A stretch of 32,070 nucleotides of DNA from JADGHE01 sp035716025. Its GTDB lineage: Bacteria; Pseudomonadota; Alphaproteobacteria; Rhizobiales; Xanthobacteraceae. Shown piece after piece: positions 15,994 through 24,093 of the stretch. Under the pieces are notes generated by a model that worked only from the letters and a program-made list of their open reading frames with translations, was not told the origin of the DNA and did no database searches. The stretch is taken from the NCBI GenBank assembly GCA_035716025.1, contig DASTKH010000008.1:1-32070 (forward strand), read 5' to 3'. Made by a program: the position numbers and the translations under genes. Position 1 is the stretch's first letter. Each line of letters starts with the position of its first letter.

Positions 15994-18747
15994 TCACTGG
16001 GCGGGTTCCGCCTTCTTGTCGACGACCGCGGGAGCGCGTGCGACACGCAGGCGGCCGAGCCGCAGCTCCGCAAGTCGCCTGCCGAGTGCCTGCCAATAGG
16101 CGAACTCGTTGAAACGCGACATTTCGAGGCTCGCCATCGCCACCGCGGACAGGAACGGCACGCTCTGAACCAGCAGCACGACGGCGAACAGGTCGATCTC
16201 CCGTACCTCCTGCCGGTTCGTCGTGAACAGAACCGCGGCGCTGAGGACGAGCAATCCGCCGAGCACAGCTTCCCAGAAGGCCGGGAAGCTCTGCGCGCGC
16301 CCGCGGCCGCCTTTGGCGGTGCGCGCGAAGGGCAGGCGATCCTTGATGAGCCCGTCCCAGATCGCGCGCGCTACCGTCCATTGCAGCGACATCGCGGCGA
16401 TGGCGGCGGCCACCCTTTGCGGCGCCCGTAATGGGACCCGCAGGCGGTAAAGCGTCGCAAAATGCAGGATCGAGACCGCGAAGGCGAACAGGATCGGCAG
16501 TGTCAGGATCTTGTCGGGCACCGCAATGCCGATGAAGGCGACCACTGGAACCCAGAGCAGGTTCAGGATCGCAACCGCCACGCCGATGCTCTCCGAGCCG
16601 AGCCAGTTGAGCCAGCCGAGCGCGTATTCCCGGCGCTGGTCGCGCGTGAGCAGGCTCGCCCCCGGCAGGAAGCGCCGCCAATGCTTCTTGATGATGTGGA
16701 ACCCGCCATAGGCCCAGCGGTGGCGCTGCTTGCGGTAGGCCTCGAAATTATCCGGCAGCAGGCCATAGCCGTAACGGCGGTTGGTGTAGTGGGCGAGCCA
16801 GCCCCGTTCGAGAAGGGTAAGTCCGAGATCGGTGTCTTCGCAGATCGTATCGGTCGGCCATCCGCCGGCGGCTTCGAGCGCGGCCCGGCGGATGAGGCAC
16901 ATCGTGCCGTGCACGATGATCGCGTTGACCTCGTTGCGCTCCACCATGCCGATGTCGAAGAAGCCGGAATACTCGGCGTTCATCGCAAGGTGTGTGAGGC
17001 TGCGGTCCGCGTCCCGGTGATCCTGCGGCGCCTGCACGAGGCCGACGCGGGGGTCCGCGAACAGCGGCGCGAGGTCCTTGAGCCAATCCGGATGGACGAC
17101 ATAATCCGCGTCGATCACGCCGACGATTTCTGCGTCCGGCGCGGTGTTGGCCATCGCGATCCGCAGGGCGCCGGCCTTGAAGCCCTCCACCCGCTCGGCG
17201 TTGATGAACTTGAAGCGCTCTCCGAGCAACCGGCAATGGTCCTCGATCGGCCGCCAGAACGCGGGATCGGGCGTGTTGTTGATGACGACGACGCACTCCC
17301 AATTGTCGTAATCGAGCCGCGCGAGCGCATCGAGCGTCTGCTTCAGCATCTCCGGCGGTTCGCGATAAGCCGGCACATGGATCGAAACCTTGGGTGCATA
17401 ACCCCTCTCATGCGCCGGCACGACGAGGGCGCGCCTTTGCCGCCGGCCGAACGCGATCGCCGCGATCTCCTCGATGCGCGACAGCGCGATCAGCACCAGC
17501 GGGATAAGGAGCAGAATGCCCGCGCCGAGCGCCGCCATTGCGCCGGGGACGAGGTAATGCCCATTCCAATAGGCGAACACGGCCGCGACCCAACCGCCGA
17601 CGGCATGGGCGGCCATAGCGAGCAGCGAAGCCTGACCGAGGCTGGCGGCGCTCATCGCAAGAACGGGAAGCGAAATCAGGAAGCCGACCAGGACCGCCAG
17701 AACGGCGAGCTTATTGTGCTCGGGATCTGCGATCGGACCGCTCCAGGGGAACTTGCGATGGCCGGACGCGTCCCACAGCCCCCAGTAAGGCCCGACGCTT
17801 CCTTCAAACGTTTTCCAAGGCTGATCGAAGGCTTCGATGATGTTGTAATCGATGCCGAGCGCGTCCGCGCGGGAGACGAAATCGCGCAGGACCTGCGCCT
17901 GTTCGAAGCGCCCGGGGAAAGCGGCGCGTCGGTTGTAGCCGGCGCTCGGCCAGCCGAACTCGGCGATCACGATGCGCTTGCCCGGGTGCACGCGGCGCAG
18001 CCGGTTGTAGAACTCGATGGAGAGGTCGACCGTCTGATTGGCGGAGAAGCCTTCCCAGTAGGGCAGGATGTGGGCTGCGATGAAATCGACGGCGGAAGCC
18101 AGCTCCGGATGCTCGACCCAGACGCTCCAGATTTCGCCGGTCGTCACCGGCACCTGCACCTCGCGCTTGACCTTCTGGATGATCTCCATGAGTTCGGGGA
18201 CGGTCTTCTCGGCGCGGTAGATCGTTTCGTTGCCGACCACGATGCTGATGATGTTGTGGTTCTTACGGACGAGATTGAGCGCATTCGCGATCTCGCGCTG
18301 ATTCCGCTTCTCGTCCTTGTCGATCCAGATGCCGAGCGCGACTTTGAGGCCGAACTCGTTGGCGATGGCGGGTACCAGTTCGCCGCCCCCTGTCGACGAA
18401 TAGGTACGGATCGCCCGCGTGTGCGGCGCGAGCGCCTTGAGATCGGCGCGGATCTCCTCTGCCGTCGGCGGCGTGGCTTTGTCGGGATGGGTCGACCCGC
18501 GATACGGTGCGTAAGAGATGCTGGCGAGGGGACCCTCGACATTCGGGGCAGTTCGTTCCTCGCGAGTCACGAACCATAGCGTTGCATGCACGCACACGGC
18601 GAGCGCAACGACAACTCCAGCGACGCGCATCAGACGCCAACCATAGGGGAATTGGACTACTCGAGCGAACCCGTCCCCTGAGTTCGAACGATAAGGAGCT
18701 TTATCGGCAAACAGTCCCTGGGTCAGGGCGGTTAATTTGCTAGGCAC
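15994..18747 (-). CDS. ndvB: Beta-glucan synthase NdvB: GH17-like domain fused to a membrane GT2 glycosyltransferase
   Basis: In Bradyrhizobium, NdvB (about 102 kDa) makes cyclic beta-(1,3)/(1,6)-glucan needed for osmotic adaptation and nodulation. The 917-residue product has a transmembrane helix (about 41-60). A periplasmic GH17 domain (about 70-335) follows, with both catalytic glutamates present: E174 in VGNET and E263 in AEFGWPSAG. A pair of helices (about 347-421) leads to a cytoplasmic GT2 domain with VSIHVPAYRE, DAD (546-548), CEDTD (636-640) and QRHRW (674-678), and C-terminal helices follow. The start is GTG at 18747, because a stop lies two codons upstream; ATG at 18630 is possible. 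The GH17 part is known as a transglycosylase in relatives. It follows the small secreted-protein gene by 49 bases. Confidence 0.9.
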   Translation of the reverse strand: MPSKLTALTQGLFADKAPYRSNSGDGFARVVQFPYGWRLMRVAGVVVALAVCVHATLWFVTREERTAPNVEGPLASISYAPYRGSTHPDKATPPTAEEIRADLKALAPHTRAIRTYSSTGGGELVPAIANEFGLKVALGIWIDKDEKRNQREIANALNLVRKNHNIISIVVGNETIYRAEKTVPELMEIIQKVKREVQVPVTTGEIWSVWVEHPELASAVDFIAAHILPYWEGFSANQTVDLSIEFYNRLRRVHPGKRIVIAEFGWPSAGYNRRAAFPGRFEQAQVLRDFVSRADALGIDYNIIEAFDQPWKTFEGSVGPYWGLWDASGHRKFPWSGPIADPEHNKLAVLAVLVGFLISLPVLAMSAASLGQASLLAMAAHAVGGWVAAVFAYWNGHYLVPGAMAALGAGILLLIPLVLIALSRIEEIAAIAFGRRQRRALVVPAHERGYAPKVSIHVPAYREPPEMLKQTLDALARLDYDNWECVVVINNTPDPAFWRPIEDHCRLLGERFKFINAERVEGFKAGALRIAMANTAPDAEIVGVIDADYVVHPDWLKDLAPLFADPRVGLVQAPQDHRDADRSLTHLAMNAEYSGFFDIGMVERNEVNAIIVHGTMCLIRRAALEAAGGWPTDTICEDTDLGLTLLERGWLAHYTNRRYGYGLLPDNFEAYRKQRHRWAYGGFHIIKKHWRRFLPGASLLTRDQRREYALGWLNWLGSESIGVAVAILNLLWVPVVAFIGIAVPDKILTLPILFAFAVSILHFATLYRLRVPLRAPQRVAAAIAAMSLQWTVARAIWDGLIKDRLPFARTAKGGRGRAQSFPAFWEAVLGGLLVLSAAVLFTTNRQEVREIDLFAVVLLVQSVPFLSAVAMASLEMSRFNEFAYWQALGRRLAELRLGRLRVARAPAVVDKKAEPAQ

Positions 18748-18796
18748 TGCTCATGGCGAATTGAAGGCCGTCATGAGCTCCGCCGCAACAATGCGG

Positions 18797-19273
18797 CTAT
18801 TGCGGCTTGGTTCCTGACGCGCCGGCGTGCGGCTGGGGAGCCGCGGCCTGCGGCTGCATCGCGGGATTGATCCAGCAGGCATGCACGCGGGCGCTCAAGC
18901 TTTCCGGCGCCTTCGGATCGATGTTGCCCTGGCGGATCACGCAGCGAAACGTCGCCTGGACATGACCGCCCGGACAGCCGAACCGGTCGTAGAGGTCGAG
19001 GTGGCGAAAGGCCGTGTCGAGATCGTCCCGCCACAGCAGATTGACCACGCGGCGGCCGAGCCAGACGCATTCGGGATTGCCGGCCGGCCCATCCATGCGG
19101 GCCGCCTCCGCAAATTCCTCAGCCATCTTCTTGGAGGCTTCCTTCGCCTCGGCGGCCGCTTTCTGCTCCGCACTCTTTTGATCCCCGCTTTGCGCGAATG
19201 CAGCAGGTGCAGACGCAAGGACGCCGGCCGCCAACAGGCCCGCGACCCAGCAACTCTTCAGGATGGAGAACAT
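18797..19273 (-). CDS. Small secreted protein of the beta-(1,3)/(1,6)-glucan locus
   Basis: The 158-residue product has a clear signal peptide, ILKSCWVAGLLAAGVLASAPAAFAQS, with cleavage expected after AFA. Next come an Ala/Lys/Glu-rich helical stretch (AEQKAAAEAKEASKKMAEEFAEAA) and a compact domain with four cysteines (PECVWLG, RFGCPGG, TFRCVIR, HACWINP), then a Pro/Gln-rich tail. The cysteines suggest two disulfides in the periplasm. I recall such proteins being labelled beta-1,3/beta-1,6-glucan biosynthesis protein in Bradyrhizobium relatives (perhaps equivalent to ndvD); I cannot verify this. The ATG at 19273 starts the signal peptide exactly; an upstream start at 19321 is less likely. It is the first gene of the ndvB operon, and its biochemical role is unknown. 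Confidence 0.8.
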   Translation of the reverse strand: MFSILKSCWVAGLLAAGVLASAPAAFAQSGDQKSAEQKAAAEAKEASKKMAEEFAEAARMDGPAGNPECVWLGRRVVNLLWRDDLDTAFRHLDLYDRFGCPGGHVQATFRCVIRQGNIDPKAPESLSARVHACWINPAMQPQAAAPQPHAGASGTKPQ

Positions 19274-19477
19274 CGTGACTTGGAATTTCCCGGAACGAAC
19301 CGGGGGTGAGAGAACACGCAAATAGGTCGGCAGCGCGGCAAGGGCGTGGCGCGACTGGCGCTTTTGATGACCGAATTCACCGGTTTTGTCCAGTCAAGGT
19401 GCGCACATCATCCGGGCGGCGCTTGGCAGCGATCGTCGGGCAGGGTAAGCCGCGGCCTTCGACACCCAGTGACGCCC

Positions 19478-21091
19478 ATGCGGCTCGGATTGGCTTTCCT
19501 CGCGGCGGTCGTGGCCGCCATCGTCGGCATGTGGGCGTGGCTCGGCGCTCCCGTGTCTATGCCGCCTTCGCCGCTGGGGGCGAGCGGCAAGCTGTATTGC
19601 GTGTCCTACGCGCCGTTCCGCGGCGAGCAGAACCCCCTCGCACCCGGCACCTTGATCCCGGCGGCGCAGATCGAATCCGACCTTGCGCGCCTGTCCCGCA
19701 TCACGGACTGCGTGCGCACCTATTCCATCGAGCACGGCGTGGACCAGGTCGCGGAGCTTGCCGGCAAGTTCGGCCTGAAGGTGATGCAGGGGCTGTGGCT
19801 TTCGAGCCATCCCGACAAGAACGCACAGCAGATCAGGCGCGTCATTGCACTTGCCAACCAGCACCGCGATGTCATCCGTTCGGTCATCGTAGGAAACGAG
19901 GTGCTGCTACGGGGGGAAATGTCGGCGGTCGACCTTGCGGCGAAGATCCGCGAAGTCAAAGCGGCGGTGCCCGTTCCGGTCACCTATGCCGATGTCTGGG
20001 AGTTCTGGCTACGCAACGCGGCTCTCGCCGAGACCGTCGACTTCGTCACGATCCACATCCTGCCGTACTGGGAGGACATCCCGATCCCGGCCGCTCAGGC
20101 CGCCGCCCATGTCGACGCCATCCGCGCGCGGGTCGCGGCGGCCTTCCCCGACAAGGAAATTCTTATCGGCGAGGCGGGCTGGCCGAGTGCAGGCCGGATG
20201 CGGGAAGGGGCCTTGCCTTCTCCGGCAAACCAGGCGCGCGTTCTCCACGAAATTCTCGCGGCCGCGCAGCGCGGCGGCTACCGCGTCAACGTCATCGAGG
20301 CATTCGATCAGCCTTGGAAGCGGCGTCTGGAGGGCACTGTCGGCGGGTATTGGGGGCTCTTCGACGATCGGCAGCGCGAACCCAAATTCACCTGGGGCAG
20401 GCCGGTTTCCAATCATCCGGCATGGAAACTGCAGGCGCTCGCGGGCGTACTGCTCGCCGGCGCGACATTTCTCGCGGCCTTCCTCGGCGCCGGAGTCCGC
20501 AAGGGGGACCGCGGCGCAAGCTTTTGGGCGGCGGTCGCCGCCATGGCCCTGGGGTCCGGCGGGCTGATCGGGTGGACCCTGGAAAAGGGCGCCGTCGAGA
20601 GCCTGGGGCTCGGGGGGTGGCTTCGGTCGGCGGCCTTGGTGGGCGTTGCGCTGGCGGCAGCGCCGCTTGCGGCCGCCGCGCTCGGCCGCGGAGAACGGCC
20701 GCCTCGCTTTGCCATGCTGCTTGGGGGCGAGGCAGAACGCCCCGACACCCGATTGGCCGTGGCTTTGGGACTGTGCTTGATTGCCTTGGGGGTCCTTGCC
20801 GTGCAGGTCCTGCTCGCACTCGTGTTCGACCCGCGCTATCGCGACTTTCCGTTCCCGGCCCTGTGGGGCGCCGTGCTTCCGCTCCTGCTGCTGTCTTTCG
20901 CCCCCCGAAGCGAAAGGGCGGCCCCACGCGGAGCAGCCGAGCGCGTCATGGCCGCAACGCTTACCGTCGGGGCGGTCTACGTGACCTTCAACGAAGGCTT
21001 CGCAAACTGGCAGTCGCTCGCGACCGCTTCTGCCGCCGCCGCCCTTGCGTTCACGCTTCTGCGGGGCGGGCGCGGGCCAACGAAAGAATAA
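19478..21091 (+). CDS. ndvC: NdvC-like beta-(1,6)-glucan synthesis protein: GH17-like domain plus membrane helices
   Basis: Bradyrhizobium NdvC (about 60 kDa) is needed for the beta-1,6 linkages of the periplasmic glucan. This 537-residue product has a signal-anchor helix (about 3-22), then a GH17-like domain (about 38-310) with VGNEV (E141) and GEAGWPSAG (E232) as the two catalytic glutamates. Six or more membrane helices fill residues 320-530. The domain parallels the N-terminal half of NdvB next door (shared IHILPYWE-, EAFDQPWK- and YWGL-type segments), so the two are paralogous in this part. The ATG at 19478 is preferred because it begins at the hydrophobic anchor; a GTG at 19346 would add 44 unlikely residues. 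It is divergent from the ndvB operon, with a gap of about 200 bases. Confidence 0.85.
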   Translation: MRLGLAFLAAVVAAIVGMWAWLGAPVSMPPSPLGASGKLYCVSYAPFRGEQNPLAPGTLIPAAQIESDLARLSRITDCVRTYSIEHGVDQVAELAGKFGLKVMQGLWLSSHPDKNAQQIRRVIALANQHRDVIRSVIVGNEVLLRGEMSAVDLAAKIREVKAAVPVPVTYADVWEFWLRNAALAETVDFVTIHILPYWEDIPIPAAQAAAHVDAIRARVAAAFPDKEILIGEAGWPSAGRMREGALPSPANQARVLHEILAAAQRGGYRVNVIEAFDQPWKRRLEGTVGGYWGLFDDRQREPKFTWGRPVSNHPAWKLQALAGVLLAGATFLAAFLGAGVRKGDRGASFWAAVAAMALGSGGLIGWTLEKGAVESLGLGGWLRSAALVGVALAAAPLAAAALGRGERPPRFAMLLGGEAERPDTRLAVALGLCLIALGVLAVQVLLALVFDPRYRDFPFPALWGAVLPLLLLSFAPRSERAAPRGAAERVMAATLTVGAVYVTFNEGFANWQSLATASAAAALAFTLLRGGRGPTKE

Positions 21092-21446
21092 GCAAGCCGG
21101 CGGCAAGCGACGAAAGGCCGACATTGTACAGCACGATGCCGAACCCGCCGGCGGCCAGGCCCACGGCCAGCAGCACGATCGACGGCCGCAGCAGTTGAAG
21201 CAGAGCCGCGCCGAGCGCAAGCCATCCGAAAAACGAATGGTTGAACAAGAGGGTCACGAATTTTCGGGTGGCGCAAAGCCACGTATCGAGGCCCGCCTGG
21301 CAAGCCAGTCCCACCGGCGTGTACTCGATTGCGAGGTAGCGCAGATAGAGCGCGTAACCGACCGACAGAAAGCCGATCGTCAGCAAGACGTTCAGTTGCC
21401 GCTCCGTCGGCGCAAAAGGCCGGGTTTGCCGCGCTTCGCCGTCCAC
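21051..21446 (-). CDS. Small polytopic membrane protein of unknown function
   Basis: The 131-residue product has about four hydrophobic helices (around 20-40, 62-84, 88-108 and 110-124). Two cysteines, C49 and C58, flank a short loop (LACQAGLDTWLCAT). The GTG at 21446 is chosen because GAGGAA lies six bases upstream; longer in-frame versions run into the preceding gene and lose hydrophobic character. Its last 41 bases overlap the 3' end of ndvC, which converges on it. A hairpin TGTGC-TGC-GCACA at 21461-21473 precedes it. I recognise no family. The spaced cysteine pair recalls small quinone-linked or disulfide membrane proteins only superficially. Confidence 0.7.
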   Translation of the reverse strand: MDGEARQTRPFAPTERQLNVLLTIGFLSVGYALYLRYLAIEYTPVGLACQAGLDTWLCATRKFVTLLFNHSFFGWLALGAALLQLLRPSIVLLAVGLAAGGFGIVLYNVGLSSLAAGLLILSLARARPAEA

Positions 21447-21511
21447 GTCCGGTTCCTCGATGTGCTGCGCACATAGCCCCGCCGAGGCAAGGGTTTCAAG
21501 CGCCAGCAGGG

Positions 21512-22372
21512 TCAGCGCAGGGAAAGGGTTTGTCCGTCGTAAGGCCCGGGCTGGCAGGCGGCGCCCGCATCCGCAAGGGCCGCGCAGAGGCGGGCCGCCG
21601 CCGCAGCGTTCGCCAGCGGACCGGCGATCAGGTGGAGTTCGATGCCTTTGGAGGCGGTCTCCCGTACCGCCACAAGCGGTTGCAGACCCTCGAGCGCGGC
21701 CATGTGCCGACCCTTGATGGTCTCCCATCGGCTGCGCAGCGCGTCGAGATCCGCACCGGCGCCGAGATCGACGCCGAACTGCGTGCGCGTAATCCGCGAC
21801 TCCGCCGCCAGGCCGGCGGAGTCCTGCGGCTTGTGCGCGGCGCCCGGCACTCCCGCGGCTTTCGTATCCCTCGCCCCCGGGTTCATGGAGGCCGCGCCAG
21901 GATCCGCGGCCTCGGATTGGGGCGGGGGGATCAGGGTCACCGAAGCGACGGCGGGGGCAGCCGCCCCTGTGCCTGCGGGGGCGGCCTTCGGCGGATCAGG
22001 CTTGCGCGCAGGCGCCACCGACCCGGTGACGTCGGCCGCGCTTTCAAACATTGCAAGGCGCTGCAGGATGCGATCCCTGTCGGCGGCCAGCGCTTGGACC
22101 GTTTGCGACAGCCGCTGCGTTTCGGCCGCGAGACGTTGCAGGGATGCCGCGACCGCAGGAGGCCCGGGTCTCGACGCGACCGCGGTCCGGTCCGCATGCC
22201 GGTCGAGCGCCTCGCTAATCCGTCGCAAGCCGGAATCCGATCGCGCCGCGGCGACGGCTCCGATGACCGCCACCATGGCAAGGCCGATCCAGCCGGCCGA
22301 ACGACCGATCTGCCGCATGTCCAGGCCCTCGTCCGCATCCTCCATCGGATCGACGGCGGCGGGTGATGCCAT
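21512..22372 (-). CDS. Single-pass membrane protein with coiled coil and SPOR-like C-terminal domain
   Basis: The 286-residue product starts at the ATG at 22372, with GGGAG seven bases before it. A short acidic cytoplasmic tail leads to one membrane helix (IGLAMVAVIGAVAAA, about 32-46). Next come a coiled coil rich in QRL/ETQ repeats (about 75-110) and a long Pro/Ala linker. The folded C-terminus contains VDLGAGADLDALRSRWETI and GIELHLIAGPLANAAAAARLCAALADAG, which resembles the beta-alpha-beta layout of SPOR peptidoglycan-binding domains. SPOR proteins bind denuded peptidoglycan at division sites in other bacteria. The match here is by pattern, not by a strict motif. It is divergent from glmU. 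Confidence 0.75.
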   Translation of the reverse strand: MASPAAVDPMEDADEGLDMRQIGRSAGWIGLAMVAVIGAVAAARSDSGLRRISEALDRHADRTAVASRPGPPAVAASLQRLAAETQRLSQTVQALAADRDRILQRLAMFESAADVTGSVAPARKPDPPKAAPAGTGAAAPAVASVTLIPPPQSEAADPGAASMNPGARDTKAAGVPGAAHKPQDSAGLAAESRITRTQFGVDLGAGADLDALRSRWETIKGRHMAALEGLQPLVAVRETASKGIELHLIAGPLANAAAAARLCAALADAGAACQPGPYDGQTLSLR

Positions 22373-22603
22373 CCCCTGTCTCCCACGTCGAATCAGCCCG
22401 GTCAGGATAGCAAGTTCGCGCCCCGCGGGGTTTTGGCGCCACGGGGGCGCGCGTCGAGCGGCCTTTCCGCCTATTTTGTTTCGCAAGACCCTCGTCTATG
22501 ACGGGCACGTCCCTGAGGGTGCGTTCCTGTCGCGATTTAGGAAAAGGGAACGGCCCGCGCGGATGATCAGGGTGAATCGGACCATCTCCCACGGACGGTC
22601 GGC

Positions 22604-23980
22604 GTGACAAAGGCAACATGTCTTGCGGTTGTGCTTGCCGCCGGCGAAGGCAAGCGTATGCGCTCCCGGCAGCCCAAGGTGCTGCATCGCATCGGCGGGC
22701 GGCCCATGATCGCGCATGTGCTGTCGTCGGTGCGGCAGGCGGGGGCCGATGCCATCGCGGTGGTGGTCGGCCCGGGCCATGACGCCGTGACGGCGGAAAT
22801 CACCCGGCAGGTTCCCGACGCCGAAGTCTACATCCAAGAGGAACGGTGCGGCACCGCACATGCGGCGCTCCGCGCCGCCGCCGCAATCGCCCGCGGATAC
22901 GACGCGGTGTTGGTCGTCTTCGCCGATACGCCGCTGCTTGAAGCCTCCACGCTGAGCGGTCTGCGAACCGCCGTCGGAGGTGAGGTGGCCGTTGCCGTGC
23001 TGGGCTTCCGGCCCGCCGATCCAACCGGCTACGGGCGGCTGATTTTGGACGGGGATCGGCTCGCTGCGATCCGCGAAGACAAGGATGCCAACGCCGCCGA
23101 GCGGGCCGTCGGCCTGTGCAATGCGGGGGTGATGGCCCTGAGAGGCGATGCGGCGCTCACGATTCTGGAACGGATCGGAAACGTTAATGCGCAGAACGAA
23201 TACTATCTGACCGATGCTGTGACGGTCGCAGCCACGCTTGGCTTCAAGTCGGTGGCTCTGGAAGCTGAGGAGGATGAAGTGCGCGGGATCAACACGCGAG
23301 CGCAGCTCGCTGAGGCCGAAGCCGTGCTGCAACGACGGCTGCGCGCCGCCGCGATGGAGGCAGGCGTCACGCTGGTTGCGCCGGAAACGGTGCATCTCTC
23401 GGCCGACACACGGCTCGCGCCGGACGTCGTCGTCGAACCCTATGTCGTCTTCGGCCCCGGCGTGATCGTTGAGGAGGGGGCGGTGATTCATGCCTTCTCG
23501 CATCTCGAAGGGGCGCATGTCGGAAGAAACGCATCGATCGGGCCCTATGCGCGGCTGCGACCGGGATCCCGCATCGGGGAACGCGCCCGCATCGGCAATT
23601 TCGTCGAGACGAAGGCGGCCGTGATCGAAGCCGGAGCCAAGGCCAATCACCTCTCCTATATCGGCGATGCCCGGGTCGGGTCCGGCGCAAATGTCGGGGC
23701 GGGAACCATCACCTGCAATTACGACGGCGCCGCCAAGCATCACACGGACATCGGAGCGGGGGCCTTCATCGGCTCGAACAGCGCGCTCGTCGCCCCGGTG
23801 CGTATCGGCGAGGGCGCCTATGTCGGTTCGGGCTCGGTGATCACCGAGGACGTTCCTGCCGATGCGCTCGCCCTCGGCCGCGGCCGGCAGGTGGTGAAGC
23901 AAGGCTGGGCCAAGCGCTTGCGCGAAGAGCCCAAGAACGGGCACAAGACAGGGCGGAAGCAGCAGGCTCCGTCCAAATAG
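22604..23980 (+). CDS. glmU: Bifunctional UDP-GlcNAc pyrophosphorylase / glucosamine-1-phosphate N-acetyltransferase
   Basis: GlmU acetylates glucosamine-1-phosphate and then joins it to UTP, giving UDP-GlcNAc for peptidoglycan and lipid A. The 458-residue product begins with the nucleotidyltransferase signature LAAGEGKRMRSRQPK and carries AEVYIQEERCGTAHA, FADTPLL and NAQNEYYLTD. The C-terminal half is a left-handed beta-helix with hexapeptide repeats, and NHLSYIGDARVGSGANVGAGTITCNYDG is the acetyl-CoA site. The start is GTG at 22604, with no strong ribosome site upstream; no better in-frame alternative was found. glmS follows after 113 bases on the same strand, so the two enzymes flank the same pathway (fructose-6-P to UDP-GlcNAc). 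Confidence 0.98.
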   Translation: MTKATCLAVVLAAGEGKRMRSRQPKVLHRIGGRPMIAHVLSSVRQAGADAIAVVVGPGHDAVTAEITRQVPDAEVYIQEERCGTAHAALRAAAAIARGYDAVLVVFADTPLLEASTLSGLRTAVGGEVAVAVLGFRPADPTGYGRLILDGDRLAAIREDKDANAAERAVGLCNAGVMALRGDAALTILERIGNVNAQNEYYLTDAVTVAATLGFKSVALEAEEDEVRGINTRAQLAEAEAVLQRRLRAAAMEAGVTLVAPETVHLSADTRLAPDVVVEPYVVFGPGVIVEEGAVIHAFSHLEGAHVGRNASIGPYARLRPGSRIGERARIGNFVETKAAVIEAGAKANHLSYIGDARVGSGANVGAGTITCNYDGAAKHHTDIGAGAFIGSNSALVAPVRIGEGAYVGSGSVITEDVPADALALGRGRQVVKQGWAKRLREEPKNGHKTGRKQQAPSK

Positions 23981-24093
23981 GGCGCACGCTGCCGCCGCGC
24001 CTGTCACACGGCGCAATCCTTCGTGATCGCCGGCGATTTCCTGGCCCGCATTTAGAACGCAGGGGCCACGCTGACTTCGGGGGTACGACTTCC

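Noticed and set aside
16462..18579. 705-codon plus-strand ORF over ndvB
   Set aside because: Opposite strand of a gene with intact GH17 and GT2 motifs. The translation is rich in Asp, Arg and His with no hydrophobic or domain pattern; it is a shadow.
23981..24093. glmS ribozyme in the glmS leader
   Set aside because: The leader is only 113 bases, I see no recognisable ribozyme core, and this control is typical of Firmicutes rather than Proteobacteria.
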